13,273 bases of DNA. Origin: Clostridiales bacterium. Its GTDB lineage: Bacteria; Bacillota_A; Clostridia; Christensenellales; Christensenellaceae. Within the stretch, counting starts at the first letter, position 1. Each line of letters begins with the position of its first letter. The notes beneath the pieces are model-generated. The model saw only the letters and a list, made by a program, of their open reading frames with translations, made no database searches and was not told the origin of the DNA. Of the stretch, positions 1-7,460 are shown piece by piece. The translations under genes and the position numbers were made by a program. Where the stretch lies: contig QANA01000068.1 in NCBI GenBank assembly GCA_003149735.1, forward strand, positions 1 through 13,273, read 5' to 3'.

Positions 1-971
1 GCATCCAGGGTAAATTTCACGAAATGCTTATGATCATAGGTGAATGTGTTTTCCTTAACCGTGATTGCATCACCAGTCACATACTCTTTGGTATCCGTCA
101 TCGTGCCGGTACCGCCATTTGCGTTGTAGTAAACGTGATAGGTGGTCACTTCTTCCCACTGCGCAATCAACTTTGCATGCAAGTGCAGCTTAATTGTTTC
201 TCTCGGCTGTACAATTCCTGAATTGCTGTTAAAAACAGAAAGTTCACCATTCTGATAGGTAGTATAATATTCTAACTTCCAACCGGTAAACCGATAGGTC
301 TTGCCACCGCTCGTAACCGTCTTATAATCATCTTTCATATCCAGAACAGCATGGCTTGCCGTACCTGCACTGTTATCTACCGCAATATCATTACCGCCCG
401 TAACCAAAACCGTAGATGCGCCAATTACGCTCTTCATTTCCCCGGCATCATATATAACATGCACGGGATCCGGGCTCTTGACAATGCGCACCATAATCCA
501 ATAAGGCTTGCCTCTACCATCATGCCAAACCGTTTTTCCAGCTTCAGCGCCCTGATTCAGCTCATCCGGCGTAATATGGAACGTGGTGGATTCATAGCTG
601 GTTGCACCAAAAGTAATCAGGTTGCTGGCAGCAGCAGTATTGCAATTAAAGCCACCGTTATCGTTGCAGGCAATAATTACTTCGGCTACATAATATCCTG
701 CCGGAGGCGTAATGGAAATGCCTGATTCTTTGGCTGCTTTAACAGTCGACGACGAGCTGTTTCTTGTCAGAGTTGTGTTACCGATTTTTACAACTGTGCC
801 ATTGAGAATCGCAGTATCCGTCTCTGCAATCATCTGAGTATGACGGGTGTTCCAACCGCTGAATAGCTTATAGCCCAAACTATCGCTATCTCTGTAAGCC
901 AATGCCGTAGTTGGCAAAAGCGTCAGTAATAAAGCGACAACCATAAAGATAGACAGTACTCTCTTCTTCAT
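1..971 (-). CDS. Secreted InlB/Listeria-Bacteroides repeat surface protein, C-terminal part beyond window
   Basis: An open frame of 323 codons starts at ATG 969-971 and runs off the left edge without a stop, so this is the N-terminal part of a larger protein. A signal peptide is clear: a KKR start, a hydrophobic core at residues 5-20 and an ALA-Tyr cleavage site after residue 25. Residues about 26-165 are a Ser/Thr/Asn-rich domain I do not recognise. Residues about 170-274 resemble one Listeria/Bacteroides (InlB B-type, Flg_new) repeat: VHVIYDAG near the start, a TGW motif (229-231) and a closing LIAQWEE. A second repeat opens at residue 279 with YYNANGGTGTM. Such repeats occur in cell-surface or secreted proteins of Firmicutes, often with cell-wall anchors at the C-terminus, which is not visible here. 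An SD-like GAGGAAGG lies just before the start. No clear promoter was found in the AT-rich leader 972-1094. Function beyond surface location is unknown. Confidence 0.85.
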   Translation of the reverse strand, partial: MKKRVLSIFMVVALLLTLLPTTALAYRDSDSLGYKLFSGWNTRHTQMIAETDTAILNGTVVKIGNTTLTRNSSSSTVKAAKESGISITPPAGYYVAEVIIACNDNGGFNCNTAAASNLITFGATSYESTTFHITPDELNQGAEAGKTVWHDGRGKPYWIMVRIVKSPDPVHVIYDAGEMKSVIGASTVLVTGGNDIAVDNSAGTASHAVLDMKDDYKTVTSGGKTYRFTGWKLEYYTTYQNGELSVFNSNSGIVQPRETIKLHLHAKLIAQWEEVTTYHVYYNANGGTGTMTDTKEYVTGDAITVKENTFTYDHKHFVKFTLD

Positions 972-1094
972 TTTTCCTTCCTCGCTAAATAAATTCCGCT
1001 ATATTTTTATGCAAATTAAGGCAACATAATCATCCTCCAATTTACATAGTTACATTTTATAATATTCAGCTTTTACAATTTTGTATTATTCTAC

Positions 1095-1141
1095 AAAAAC
1101 AATTTGGTTCTGCAAAAAAGAATTTTGCAGAACCAAACTGT
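1095..1141 (-). terminator. Rho-independent terminator of the deoD-udk operon
   Basis: A near-perfect inverted repeat pairs 1103-1117 with 1123-1137 (TTTGGTTCTGCAAAA and its complement), extendable by three pairs including one G-U. Read on the minus strand it ends in TTTTTG. It starts 21 bases after the udk stop codon. The plus strand also has a run of five T after the stem, so it could work in both directions. It separates the nucleoside operon from the surface-protein gene, which therefore needs its own promoter. Confidence 0.85.
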
Positions 1142-1161
1142 TTTTCGTGTTTCTTTTCATT

Positions 1162-1785
1162 TTATCCGATAATATTCTGGTATGCCAATATCCCCTGAGC
1201 AACCAGTTCCACTGCCTTTTCGTTCATGCCGCCGCCGGGCACTATAATATCCGCATATTGCTTACTCGGCTGTACGTACAGATCGTGCATCGGCTTAAAC
1301 TGTTGCAGATACTGGCTAATCACCGCCTGTATTTGTCTGCCGTGTTCCACTACTTCCCGCTGTATGCAGCGTAAAATGCGCTCATCTGCATCCGTATCCA
1401 GAAAAATTTTCAAATCCAGCATATTCCGCAGCTGCTCAGATTCCAAAATCATGGCACCTTCTATCAGTATGACCTCCGAAGGCTGTATACGCACTGTCTT
1501 TTTACTGCGCAAATGCTGTTCGTAGTCATAAACCGGCTTTTCAATCGCCTTGCCTGCCTTCAGCTGACGCAGATGTTCAATCAACAGAGGAGTATCAAAT
1601 GCATTCGGCCGGCAGTAATCCAGTGTCGTCCGCTCTGCGTACTCCAAATATCCATAATTCCGATAATAGTCTTCATAATATAATACCGGAATTTTCCTTG
1701 CAAAACGTTCCTGCAGTTTTTGTGCAAACGTCGTCTTTCCGCTTCCATACCCTCCTGCAATGCCAACCATCATACAAGATGCCAT
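1162..1785 (-). CDS. udk: Uridine kinase (uridine/cytidine kinase)
   Basis: A 207-residue cytosolic kinase that phosphorylates uridine and cytidine to UMP and CMP in pyrimidine salvage. Visible family marks are the Walker A loop GGYGSGKTT (residues 11-19), the acceptor-site region around DYCRPNAFD (56-64), PVYDYEQHLR (84-93), the EG pair after the third strand (109-110), the FLDTDADERILRCIQRE lid region (128-144), PMHDLYVQPSK (165-175) and ADIIVPGGGMN (178-188). The length is that of a normal Udk. The start at 1785 is supported by GGAGG nine bases upstream, inside the last codons of pdp; the pdp stop is four bases away. It is the last gene of the operon, before the terminator at 1095-1141. 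Other P-loop kinases of the phosphoribulokinase/uridine kinase superfamily are the only real alternative, and the motif set argues for Udk. Confidence 0.92.
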   Translation of the reverse strand: MASCMMVGIAGGYGSGKTTFAQKLQERFARKIPVLYYEDYYRNYGYLEYAERTTLDYCRPNAFDTPLLIEHLRQLKAGKAIEKPVYDYEQHLRSKKTVRIQPSEVILIEGAMILESEQLRNMLDLKIFLDTDADERILRCIQREVVEHGRQIQAVISQYLQQFKPMHDLYVQPSKQYADIIVPGGGMNEKAVELVAQGILAYQNIIG

Positions 1786-1789
1786 AGCT

Positions 1790-3100
1790 TCATTCCTCCA
1801 TTCTCAGAATATCTAATATCAGTGGCTGTTCCTGTGGCTTCCCCTTCGCCCACGTCAACGCATTGAAAAACAGTTCTTCTGCCTCGGGCAACATTTGCGG
1901 GCGATTGGTGTGCAAAAATGCCAATACATCGCCTTGCTCCACATAGTTCCCCGGCTTTTTCTGCAGCATGATGCCTGCAGCTGGGTCAATTGCATCCTCC
2001 TTGCGCTCCCGGCCAGCACCCAGCATGACAGCAACCCTGCCAATTGCCTGTGCGTTCATCGCTGCCAGATAACCGCTCTGTGGCGCATAAAGGGGATAAA
2101 TGGTGCTGCATTCAGCAAAACGCTCCGGCCGATCTATCCAGGCAGGATCCGCTCCCTGTGCTTCTATCCATTGCCGGAATTTTTTCAAAGCAGCGCCGCT
2201 GCGCAAAGCCTGCTCAACTGCTTCTCTGCTCTGCGCATACTCCCATCCCTGGCATAAGCAAAGCATTTCCGCCGCCAATACACAGCTCACTTCCCGCAGA
2301 TCCGGGCAGGCTTCGCCTTGCAATACGCGTATCGCTTCCCGGACTTCCAAGCCGTTTCCGATTGCCTGCCCCAGCGGAATATCCATATTACTTAAAACAG
2401 CTGACATTCTGCGGCCACAAGCTCTGCCTATCTCTATCATTCTCTGTGCCAGTTCCCTTGCTTCGGCAGACGTCTTCATAAATGCCCCGCTGCCCACTTT
2501 AACATCCAACACAATACTGCGGGATCCTGCCGCTAATTTCTTGCTCATGATGCTGGATGCGATCAGCGGCGCACTTTCCACCGTTGCCGTCACGTCCCGC
2601 AGGGCATATATCTTTTTATCGGCAGGGGCCAGATTCCCGCTTTGCCCCACGACAGCAATTCCAATTTTCCTTACCTGATCCAGAAATGCTTCTCCGCTCA
2701 ATTCCGTGCGGTATCCGGCAATTGCCTCCAATTTATCCACTGTTCCGCCGGTATGCCCCAGACCACGACCGCTCATTTTTGCGACTAATCCGCCCAGACA
2801 CGCGACGATCGGCGCAACAATCAGCGTCGTCTTATCGCCTACGCCGCCCGTACTGTGCTTATCCACAGTTTTATCGCCCAACGCAGAAAGATCGACCTGA
2901 TCGCCCGACCGCGCCATTGCATCAGTCAGCTGTGCCGTCTCCAAATGCGTCATTCCTCTGAAATAAACCGCCATACAAAAAGCAGCCATCTGATAATCGG
3001 GAATCTGCCCATCGACATATCCCTGCACCATGAAATCGATCTGCGCACGGCTCAATACCGCTCCATCCCGCTTGGCCTCAATAATATCATATGCCCGCAT
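1790..3100 (-). CDS. pdp: Pyrimidine-nucleoside phosphorylase
   Basis: A 436-residue cytosolic enzyme that splits uridine, deoxyuridine or thymidine with phosphate to the base and (deoxy)ribose-1-phosphate. It matches the thymidine/pyrimidine nucleoside phosphorylase family along its length: the phosphate-binding KHSTGGVGDKT (81-91), the family signature SGRGLGHTGGTVDKLE (110-125), the YALRDVTATVES segment, SSIMSKKLAAGS and VGSGAFMK, then a C-terminal domain with LGAGRERKEDAIDPAAGIML. The length and the VDKHSTGGVGD and IASSIMSKK wording are closer to Bacillus Pdp (broad pyrimidine use) than to thymidine-specific DeoA, though sequence alone does not settle this. The start overlaps the end of cdd by 14 bases and has AAGGAG eight bases upstream, so translation is probably coupled. 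DeoB is the natural consumer of its sugar phosphate. Confidence 0.95.
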   Translation of the reverse strand: MRAYDIIEAKRDGAVLSRAQIDFMVQGYVDGQIPDYQMAAFCMAVYFRGMTHLETAQLTDAMARSGDQVDLSALGDKTVDKHSTGGVGDKTTLIVAPIVACLGGLVAKMSGRGLGHTGGTVDKLEAIAGYRTELSGEAFLDQVRKIGIAVVGQSGNLAPADKKIYALRDVTATVESAPLIASSIMSKKLAAGSRSIVLDVKVGSGAFMKTSAEARELAQRMIEIGRACGRRMSAVLSNMDIPLGQAIGNGLEVREAIRVLQGEACPDLREVSCVLAAEMLCLCQGWEYAQSREAVEQALRSGAALKKFRQWIEAQGADPAWIDRPERFAECSTIYPLYAPQSGYLAAMNAQAIGRVAVMLGAGRERKEDAIDPAAGIMLQKKPGNYVEQGDVLAFLHTNRPQMLPEAEELFFNALTWAKGKPQEQPLILDILRMEE

Positions 3101-3521
3101 CGCCTGTTTCTCCTTCTACGTCAACCCTGCCAAAACCCATCGGCAATAATTCTCGCAGCAGATAGGATTGTACTTTCCCTCCCTGGCGGATCAGCACCAA
3201 AAATGTATCAGGGTCGCAGAATTCCTGCATTACCTGCCGGCAAACGCCGCAGGGAGCACAATCAGCTCCTGTACTTTTTCCCTTGCCACCTGCTACTGCC
3301 ATTGCCGTAAAGCGAAGCTTTCCCTCGCTGACTGCCTTAAAAAATGCAACGCGCTCTGCACATACCGTGGGGGTAAAGGCCGCATTTTCTATGTTACAAC
3401 CAGTATAAACCGTTCCATCAGCACACAACAACGCCGCTCCCACCCGATAGGCGGAATAGGGAGCATAAGCTGCCGTTCTTGCCTGTTCTGCCAATTCCAT
3501 CAGATTTCCTTTTGCATCCAT
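3087..3521 (-). CDS. cdd: Cytidine deaminase
   Basis: A 144-residue homotetrameric-type zinc enzyme that turns cytidine and deoxycytidine into uridine and deoxyuridine, feeding the phosphorylase encoded next. The substrate-binding NIEN (43-46) is present. The catalytic zinc site is complete: CAE (Cys54, Glu56) and PCGVC (Cys91, Cys94). The length fits the short bacterial/Bacillus form rather than the long E. coli form. The start lies only four bases after the deoB stop, with an AAAGGG ribosome binding site inside the last deoB codons. The end overlaps pdp by 14 bases. About ten C-terminal residues (EGETGDAGI) look like a loose tail shaped by the overlap. Confidence 0.95.
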   Translation of the reverse strand: MDAKGNLMELAEQARTAAYAPYSAYRVGAALLCADGTVYTGCNIENAAFTPTVCAERVAFFKAVSEGKLRFTAMAVAGGKGKSTGADCAPCGVCRQVMQEFCDPDTFLVLIRQGGKVQSYLLRELLPMGFGRVDVEGETGDAGI

Positions 3522-3525
3522 AGCC

Positions 3526-4692
3526 TTACCCTTTCTTCACCACATCGGCAAAACTTTCTCCGGGGCAGATATATGCAACATCCAGCCAATCGGCAACCGT
3601 TGCCGCAACATCTGCAAAACTCTTGCGCGTGCCCAATGCAACCGGCATAATCTGCGCTCCGTAAACCAGCAGCGGTACATATTCCCGCGTATGGTCGGTT
3701 GTCGGATGCCCTGGGTCGCAGCCATGGTCGGCAGTAATCACCAATACGTCCTGCAGCTGCATTCGCCTTAGAAAATTCGGAAGCCAGGCATCAAATTCGC
3801 TGACGGCGCGTGCGTATCCTTCAACATCGTTGCGATGCCCATACAACATATCAAAATCAACCAGATTGATAAAGCAAAGTCCACAGAAATCCTCATTCTG
3901 CAGCGCCAGGGCAGTTTCCATCCCCTGTGCATTGCTATGCGTGGCAAATTTCTTCGTAATACCGCGTCCGGCAAAAATATCCGCAATCTTTCCTACAGCC
4001 AACACCTCCCTGCCCGCTGCCTTCAGAGCATCCAGAACTGTCGGAGCCGTCGGTTCCAGCGAAAAATCACGCCGGCCTTCCGTTCTGATAAAATTTCCGG
4101 GTTCTCCCACAAAAGGGCGGGCAATCACTCGCCCTACTCCATGCTTTCCGGTCAGCAATTTTCTTGCTATCCGGCAATCGGCATAAAGTTCTTCTCTGGA
4201 AACTATCTGTTCATGCGCAGCAATTTGAAATACACTGTCAGCCGAAGTGTAGACAATCAAATCTCCCGTCTGCATATGCTGTGCACCGTAATCGGCGATC
4301 ACCTGTGTTCCGGAATAAGGTTGGTTGCACAGCACGCCTCTGCCGGTCTGGCAGCAAAACGCCTCTATCACTTCTTTCGGAAATCCTTTCGGATAAGTGG
4401 GAAAGGGGTGTTCGGAAATAATCCCCGCCAATTCCCAATGCCCGGTTGTAGTATCTTTCCCCCGGGATTTTTCCATCATGCGCCCATAGGCTGCCAATGG
4501 CTGGGCTACACTTCCCATAAAATCCAATGTTTCTATATTGCCATATCCCAATTTTTGCAGCGTATCAATCTGAAACTGCGAAGACGCCGAAATCGTCCGA
4601 ATTGTATTACTGCCGGCATCTCCAAATTCTGCTGCATCCGGCAGGCTCCCTGCCCCTACACTGTCCAATACAATGATAAAGACGCGTTTCAT
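3526..4692 (-). CDS. deoB: Phosphopentomutase
   Basis: A 388-residue enzyme of the alkaline phosphatase-like metal superfamily. It interconverts ribose-1-phosphate or deoxyribose-1-phosphate with the 5-phosphates and so links nucleoside phosphorolysis to the pentose phosphate route. Seen here are the N-terminal metal-binding IIVLDSVGAG (Asp10), the DTTTGHWE segment holding the active-site threonine (80-87), GRGITKKFATHSN, NLVDFDMLYGHRNDVEGYA (from 276) and the second metal cluster ITADHGCDPGHPTTDHTRE (from 319). The frame stays open upstream to 4902, but the Gly/Phe-rich extension lies inside deoD in another frame and is not family-like. The ATG at 4690-4692 overlaps the deoD stop as ATGA and gives the usual family length of about 390 residues. 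No deoC aldolase gene is seen in the window. Confidence 0.95.
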   Translation of the reverse strand: MKRVFIIVLDSVGAGSLPDAAEFGDAGSNTIRTISASSQFQIDTLQKLGYGNIETLDFMGSVAQPLAAYGRMMEKSRGKDTTTGHWELAGIISEHPFPTYPKGFPKEVIEAFCCQTGRGVLCNQPYSGTQVIADYGAQHMQTGDLIVYTSADSVFQIAAHEQIVSREELYADCRIARKLLTGKHGVGRVIARPFVGEPGNFIRTEGRRDFSLEPTAPTVLDALKAAGREVLAVGKIADIFAGRGITKKFATHSNAQGMETALALQNEDFCGLCFINLVDFDMLYGHRNDVEGYARAVSEFDAWLPNFLRRMQLQDVLVITADHGCDPGHPTTDHTREYVPLLVYGAQIMPVALGTRKSFADVAATVADWLDVAYICPGESFADVVKKG

Positions 4693-5420
4693 GCCATTTG
4701 CTCCAAAGTTACCGCCGTATTCAACGCCAGTTCCATCATCTGCGTAAAAGAACTTTCCCGTTCTTCCGAAGAAGTTGCTATTCCATTCAGCAAATGATCC
4801 GAAACAGTACACATTGCAAGCGCGCGTTTTCCGCAGCGTGCCGCATTCATATAAAGCGCCGCCGCCTCCATTTCCACCGCTAAAACCCCCATTTTTTTCC
4901 ATTGCTGCGTCGCCTGCGCATTTTCATTATAAAAAGCATCTGAAGAAAGTAAATTGCCCACATGAAAAGGCAATTCCATTTTTTCTGCCTCCCGAGCGGC
5001 AATACGCAGCAGCGTGAAATCGGCAATCGGCGCAAAAGTGCCGGTCAACTGATATTGTGCAGCATATGCGGAATCTGTGCAGGCTCCCATGCCCAGTATG
5101 AGATCCCGAATCCGGATATGCTCCTGCATGGCACCGGCCGAGCCAATACGAATAATCTGCTGCACGTTATAAAATTTAAACAGTTCATAGCTGTAGATTG
5201 CCATGGAAGGCATTCCCATTCCGCTTGCCATGACTGATATGCGCGTTCCCTGATAATTGCCAGTATAGCCCTGCGCACCGCGGACATTATTGACCAATTT
5301 TGCTCCTTCCAGATAATGTTCTGCCACAAAGCGGGCGCGCAAAGGATCCCCGGGCATCAATACCGTAGCCGCAAAATCATCCTGTTTTGCACTGTTGTGA
5401 GGTGTTGGTGTATGAGACAT
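4689..5420 (-). CDS. deoD: Purine-nucleoside phosphorylase, DeoD type
   Basis: A 243-residue hexameric-type phosphorylase that splits purine (deoxy)ribonucleosides to the base and sugar-1-phosphate. Motifs are GDPLRA (24-29, phosphate binding), GMGMPS (67-72), RIGSAG (91-96), VEMEAAALY (182-190, sugar contact) and SDHL (207-210, with the purine-contacting Asp). The frame continues upstream to 5516, but the extension is unlike the family. The ATG at 5418-5420 has AAGGAGG eight bases upstream and gives the normal length, so it was chosen. The first 14 residues are a little longer than in Bacillus DeoD. It is the first gene of the deoD-deoB-cdd-pdp-udk run, in which each gene overlaps or lies within four bases of the next. 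The stop codon is part of an ATGA overlap with deoB. Confidence 0.95.
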   Translation of the reverse strand: MSHTPTPHNSAKQDDFAATVLMPGDPLRARFVAEHYLEGAKLVNNVRGAQGYTGNYQGTRISVMASGMGMPSMAIYSYELFKFYNVQQIIRIGSAGAMQEHIRIRDLILGMGACTDSAYAAQYQLTGTFAPIADFTLLRIAAREAEKMELPFHVGNLLSSDAFYNENAQATQQWKKMGVLAVEMEAAALYMNAARCGKRALAMCTVSDHLLNGIATSSEERESSFTQMMELALNTAVTLEQMA

Positions 5421-5453
5421 AAGAAAACCCTCCTTATCATATATTCTTTCGAA

Positions 5454-5484
5454 AATAGCTTTTACCAAGAAATGAACAGCTATT
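5454..5484 (-). repeat. Inverted repeat in the deoD leader
   Basis: AATAGCT at 5454-5460 and AGCTATT at 5478-5484 form a 7-base-pair stem with a 17-base loop in the untranslated leader, upstream of the deoD ribosome binding site. No terminator T-run follows and it does not match a riboswitch I know. It may be incidental. Confidence 0.3.
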
Positions 5485-5495
5485 CCCTTTCTTTT

Positions 5496-5524
5496 ATAGT
5501 ATACTATCCTCAGCAAAAAACCAA
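5496..5524 (-). promoter_or_regulatory. Candidate promoter of the deoD operon with overlapping palindrome
   Basis: On the minus strand TTGGTT (5524-5519) and TACTAT (5501-5496) are separated by 17 bases, about 80 bases before the deoD start. The -10 box is weak, and overlapping choices such as TATACT exist, so the exact promoter is uncertain. A perfect 12-base palindrome, ATAGTATACTAT, occupies 5496-5507 and covers the -10 region, a position suited to a repressor. Confidence 0.4.
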
Positions 5525-5537
5525 TGCTTTTCCAATG

Positions 5538-5559
5538 TACAAATCGTTACGAATTTGTA
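5538..5559. promoter_or_regulatory. Imperfect palindrome upstream of the deoD promoter, possible operator
   Basis: TACAAATCGT (5538-5547) and ACGAATTTGTA (5549-5559) are inverted copies apart from one extra T. The element lies about 15 bases upstream of the candidate -35 box of the deoD operon. A second small inverted repeat, CCGGA-TTTT-TCCGG, follows at 5561-5574. A nucleoside-responsive regulator such as a DeoR-type protein would be a natural binder, but no regulator gene is in the window, and I cannot match the site to a known consensus. Confidence 0.35.
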
Positions 5560-5624
5560 TCCGGATTTTTCCGGCAGGTGGCAGTTTTTCAGCTAGCCGT
5601 ACCTTTCATGATTTAGCACCAATC

Positions 5625-5671
5625 TAAAAGAAATGGTGATATCTAAAATAAAGATATCACCATTTCTTTTA
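5625..5671 (-). terminator. Terminator after the tryptophan-type ABC transporter operon
   Basis: A 20-base-pair perfect stem (5625-5644 with 5652-5671) around the loop AAAATAA, centred on GAAATGGTGATATCT. It begins six bases after the ATPase stop codon. The outer part of the stem is A/U-rich, so the 3' arm supplies the T-rich tract (TTTCTTTTA) in either direction. It isolates the transporter operon from the deoD operon. Confidence 0.75.
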
Positions 5672-5676
5672 AATAA

Positions 5677-6459
5677 TTACACGCCATTTCCGCTTTCAAT
5701 ACTGATCGTATTGAAAGTATCCAGCAAATCCTGCACCTGCAGATCCGCTTTTTGCTGTCCACATAAATCTTTGATAATTTTTCCCTCGTGCATCATCACC
5801 AGGCGATTGCCATATTCCACTGCATAGCGGAGATTATGTGTAACCATCAATGTCGTAATGCCCTGTTTACGAATTAATTTGTCCGTTAGATACATCATCG
5901 TCTCAGAAGATTTAGGATCCAGCGCCGCCGTATGCTCATCCAAAATCAGCAATTCGATTTTTGTCATATTGGCAATTACCAGTGCCAACGCCTGGCGTTG
6001 GCCACCGGAAAGCGACCCGACCTTAATGTTCATACGATTTTCCAGCCCCATTTCGCATTGTTCCAGCAAACTGCGATACAGGTCCAATTTTTTGCGGTTT
6101 ATGGCAAAGCCAAGCCCATAAGATTTCTGCTTGTTATCCGCCAGAGCCATATTTTCCAAAATAGTAAGCCCTGCGCAAGTACCGACTTTAGGATCCTGAA
6201 ATACCCTGCCTATAAATTTTGCGCGCTTATGCTCCGACAATCCGGTAATATCTTTGCCATCAAAGAGAATCTTACCTTCCTGCGCTGTATCCGCACCACA
6301 GATCAGGTTCAACATGGTGGTTTTGCCGCTGCCGTTAGAACCGACAATCGATACAAACTCCCCTTTTTCCACTTCAAAATGGAAATCACGGAATAATTCT
6401 GCTTCGTCGATCGTCCCTTCATTGAATATTTTGACGATATTCTGCAGTTCCAGCATCAT
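5677..6459 (-). CDS. trpZ: ABC transporter ATP-binding protein, TrpZ type
   Basis: A 260-residue ATPase that powers the uptake system encoded by the two genes before it. All nucleotide-binding parts are intact: Walker A GSNGSGKTT (40-48), Q-loop Gln88 in VFQDP, signature LSGGQ (150-154), Walker B LLILDE (170-175), D-loop ALD and H-loop His208. The INRKKLDLYRS and LDEHTAALDP wording is typical of the COG1101 ATPases that work with COG2984 binding proteins and COG4120 permeases, the TrpXYZ-like group. The first of two adjacent ATGs (6457-6459) overlaps the permease stop as ATGA and has AAGGAGG eight bases upstream. The substrate assignment rests on the upstream Trp T-box, not on the ATPase itself. 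Confidence 0.9.
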   Translation of the reverse strand: MMLELQNIVKIFNEGTIDEAELFRDFHFEVEKGEFVSIVGSNGSGKTTMLNLICGADTAQEGKILFDGKDITGLSEHKRAKFIGRVFQDPKVGTCAGLTILENMALADNKQKSYGLGFAINRKKLDLYRSLLEQCEMGLENRMNIKVGSLSGGQRQALALVIANMTKIELLILDEHTAALDPKSSETMMYLTDKLIRKQGITTLMVTHNLRYAVEYGNRLVMMHEGKIIKDLCGQQKADLQVQDLLDTFNTISIESGNGV

Positions 6460-7373
6460 GCAGTCTTCCTCCTTTTATGCTTTTCTTTTTTACCGCTGAG
6501 CACCAACGCCAAAACAAACAATACCGCCATCAGCAATTTCAGATACTCCGTAGGCAAGCCCAATGCAAGCGCTATAGAAAGTATCGCCTTATAAGCAATG
6601 CTGCCCAACAATACCATGGTAGTTGCCTTCATCCGGGATACTCTGCGGAAAATGCTTAACCCTACAATAACCGAAGCCAATCCCAATACTACCATTCCCA
6701 CGCCCATTTGCTGATCGGCTGATCCTTTGGATTGTGCAATTACCGAGCCTGCCAGCGCGGCAAATCCATTTCCCAAGCTCAGCCCAATCACCTTGCTGAC
6801 ACCCGGATCCTTTGCCAGCATTGTCACATACTGTTCGTTATTACCTGTCGCCCGGAGCAACAAGCCCGATTTTGTTTTGAGATAAATATCCAGCAGAATC
6901 TTGCACAAAATAGCCATCATGCAGGAAACTGCCAAAGTCCGGACATAAAATCCCCCGATATTTTCCGGAATCAACGCCCCAACCCCGGTATTAAAAATCG
7001 TAGGCATACGGAAAAACGAAGCTACACTGGTACCGTTGTTAAACACGTACAGCAACACCAAATTAATGGATAGCAGCCCGGTATATACCAAAATACCGCA
7101 AAGCAGCGGACGAATATGCAATTTGACATGCAATAGTCCGGTAATCACTCCACCCAAAGCGCCTGCTGCAAAACTAATCAACAGGCACAGCCACGGATTC
7201 ACGCCGCGCAAAATGAGCAATGCGGTCACGATGGCTCCCAATGGCATTGTCCCGTCCACAGAAAGATCGGGAAAATCCAGTATACTGTAAGTGATATACA
7301 GCCCCAATGCCAATATGGCATACATGAAGCCTTCTTCCAGCGTCACTTTACAAATATTTAAAATCACATTCAT
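6456..7373 (-). CDS. trpY: ABC transporter permease, TrpY type
   Basis: A 305-residue integral membrane protein with about eight hydrophobic segments, of the branched-chain-type permease family (BPD_transp_2, COG4120 group). Characteristic parts are the N-terminal YAILALGLYITYSILDFPDLSVDG region, the cytoplasmic coupling segment LRATGNNEQYVTMLAKDPG, and the GLSLGNGFAALAGSVIAQSKGSADQQMGVGMVVLGLASVI stretch given here in part only as landmarks GNGFAALAG and GLASVIVG. It ends in a basic tail. The ATG at 7371-7373 has only a weak, distant SD-like AAGGAA. An internal start at residue 17 is possible but would remove part of the first membrane segment. An 87-base gap with a hairpin separates it from the binding-protein gene. 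Confidence 0.9.
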   Translation of the reverse strand: MNVILNICKVTLEEGFMYAILALGLYITYSILDFPDLSVDGTMPLGAIVTALLILRGVNPWLCLLISFAAGALGGVITGLLHVKLHIRPLLCGILVYTGLLSINLVLLYVFNNGTSVASFFRMPTIFNTGVGALIPENIGGFYVRTLAVSCMMAILCKILLDIYLKTKSGLLLRATGNNEQYVTMLAKDPGVSKVIGLSLGNGFAALAGSVIAQSKGSADQQMGVGMVVLGLASVIVGLSIFRRVSRMKATTMVLLGSIAYKAILSIALALGLPTEYLKLLMAVLFVLALVLSGKKEKHKRRKTA

Positions 7374-7429
7374 GGCGTTTTCTTGGTTCCTTTTTTTATT
7401 TTGAAGAAGTCGAAATCAGCTGTAACGGC

Positions 7430-7450
7430 AAAAGGGCGCATAAGCGCCCT
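7430..7450 (-). terminator. Intra-operon hairpin between trpX and trpY, likely partial terminator
   Basis: AGGGCGC (7433-7439) pairs with GCGCCCT (7444-7450) around a four-base loop, starting 10 bases after the trpX stop. On the minus strand only a short run of four T follows, so termination is probably incomplete. Such hairpins after binding-protein genes commonly give more binding protein than permease, by partial termination or by protecting the upstream mRNA. Confidence 0.55.
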
Positions 7451-7460
7451 GTTTATTTTT

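Noticed and set aside
24..725. Plus-strand open frames at the left edge
   Set aside because: They lie opposite the well-supported signal-peptide-bearing surface-protein gene and have no family features.
1016..1038. Tiny leader open frame (GGAGG then ATG TTG CCT TAA) before the surface-protein gene
   Set aside because: It encodes only three residues and has no regulatory-codon pattern. It is more likely chance in an AT-rich leader.
3835..4797. Long plus-strand open frame of 320 codons opposite deoB and deoD
   Set aside because: The protein is rich in Cys, His, Arg and Ser with no recognisable domain, and it is the antisense shadow of two certain genes.
4693..4902. In-frame upstream extension of deoB
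   Set aside because: It lies inside deoD in another frame, is Gly/Phe-rich without family similarity, and the ATGA-overlapping ATG at 4692 gives the normal DeoB length.
5421..5516. In-frame upstream extension of deoD
   Set aside because: The extension is unlike DeoD and covers the leader. AAGGAGG sits correctly in front of the ATG at 5420.
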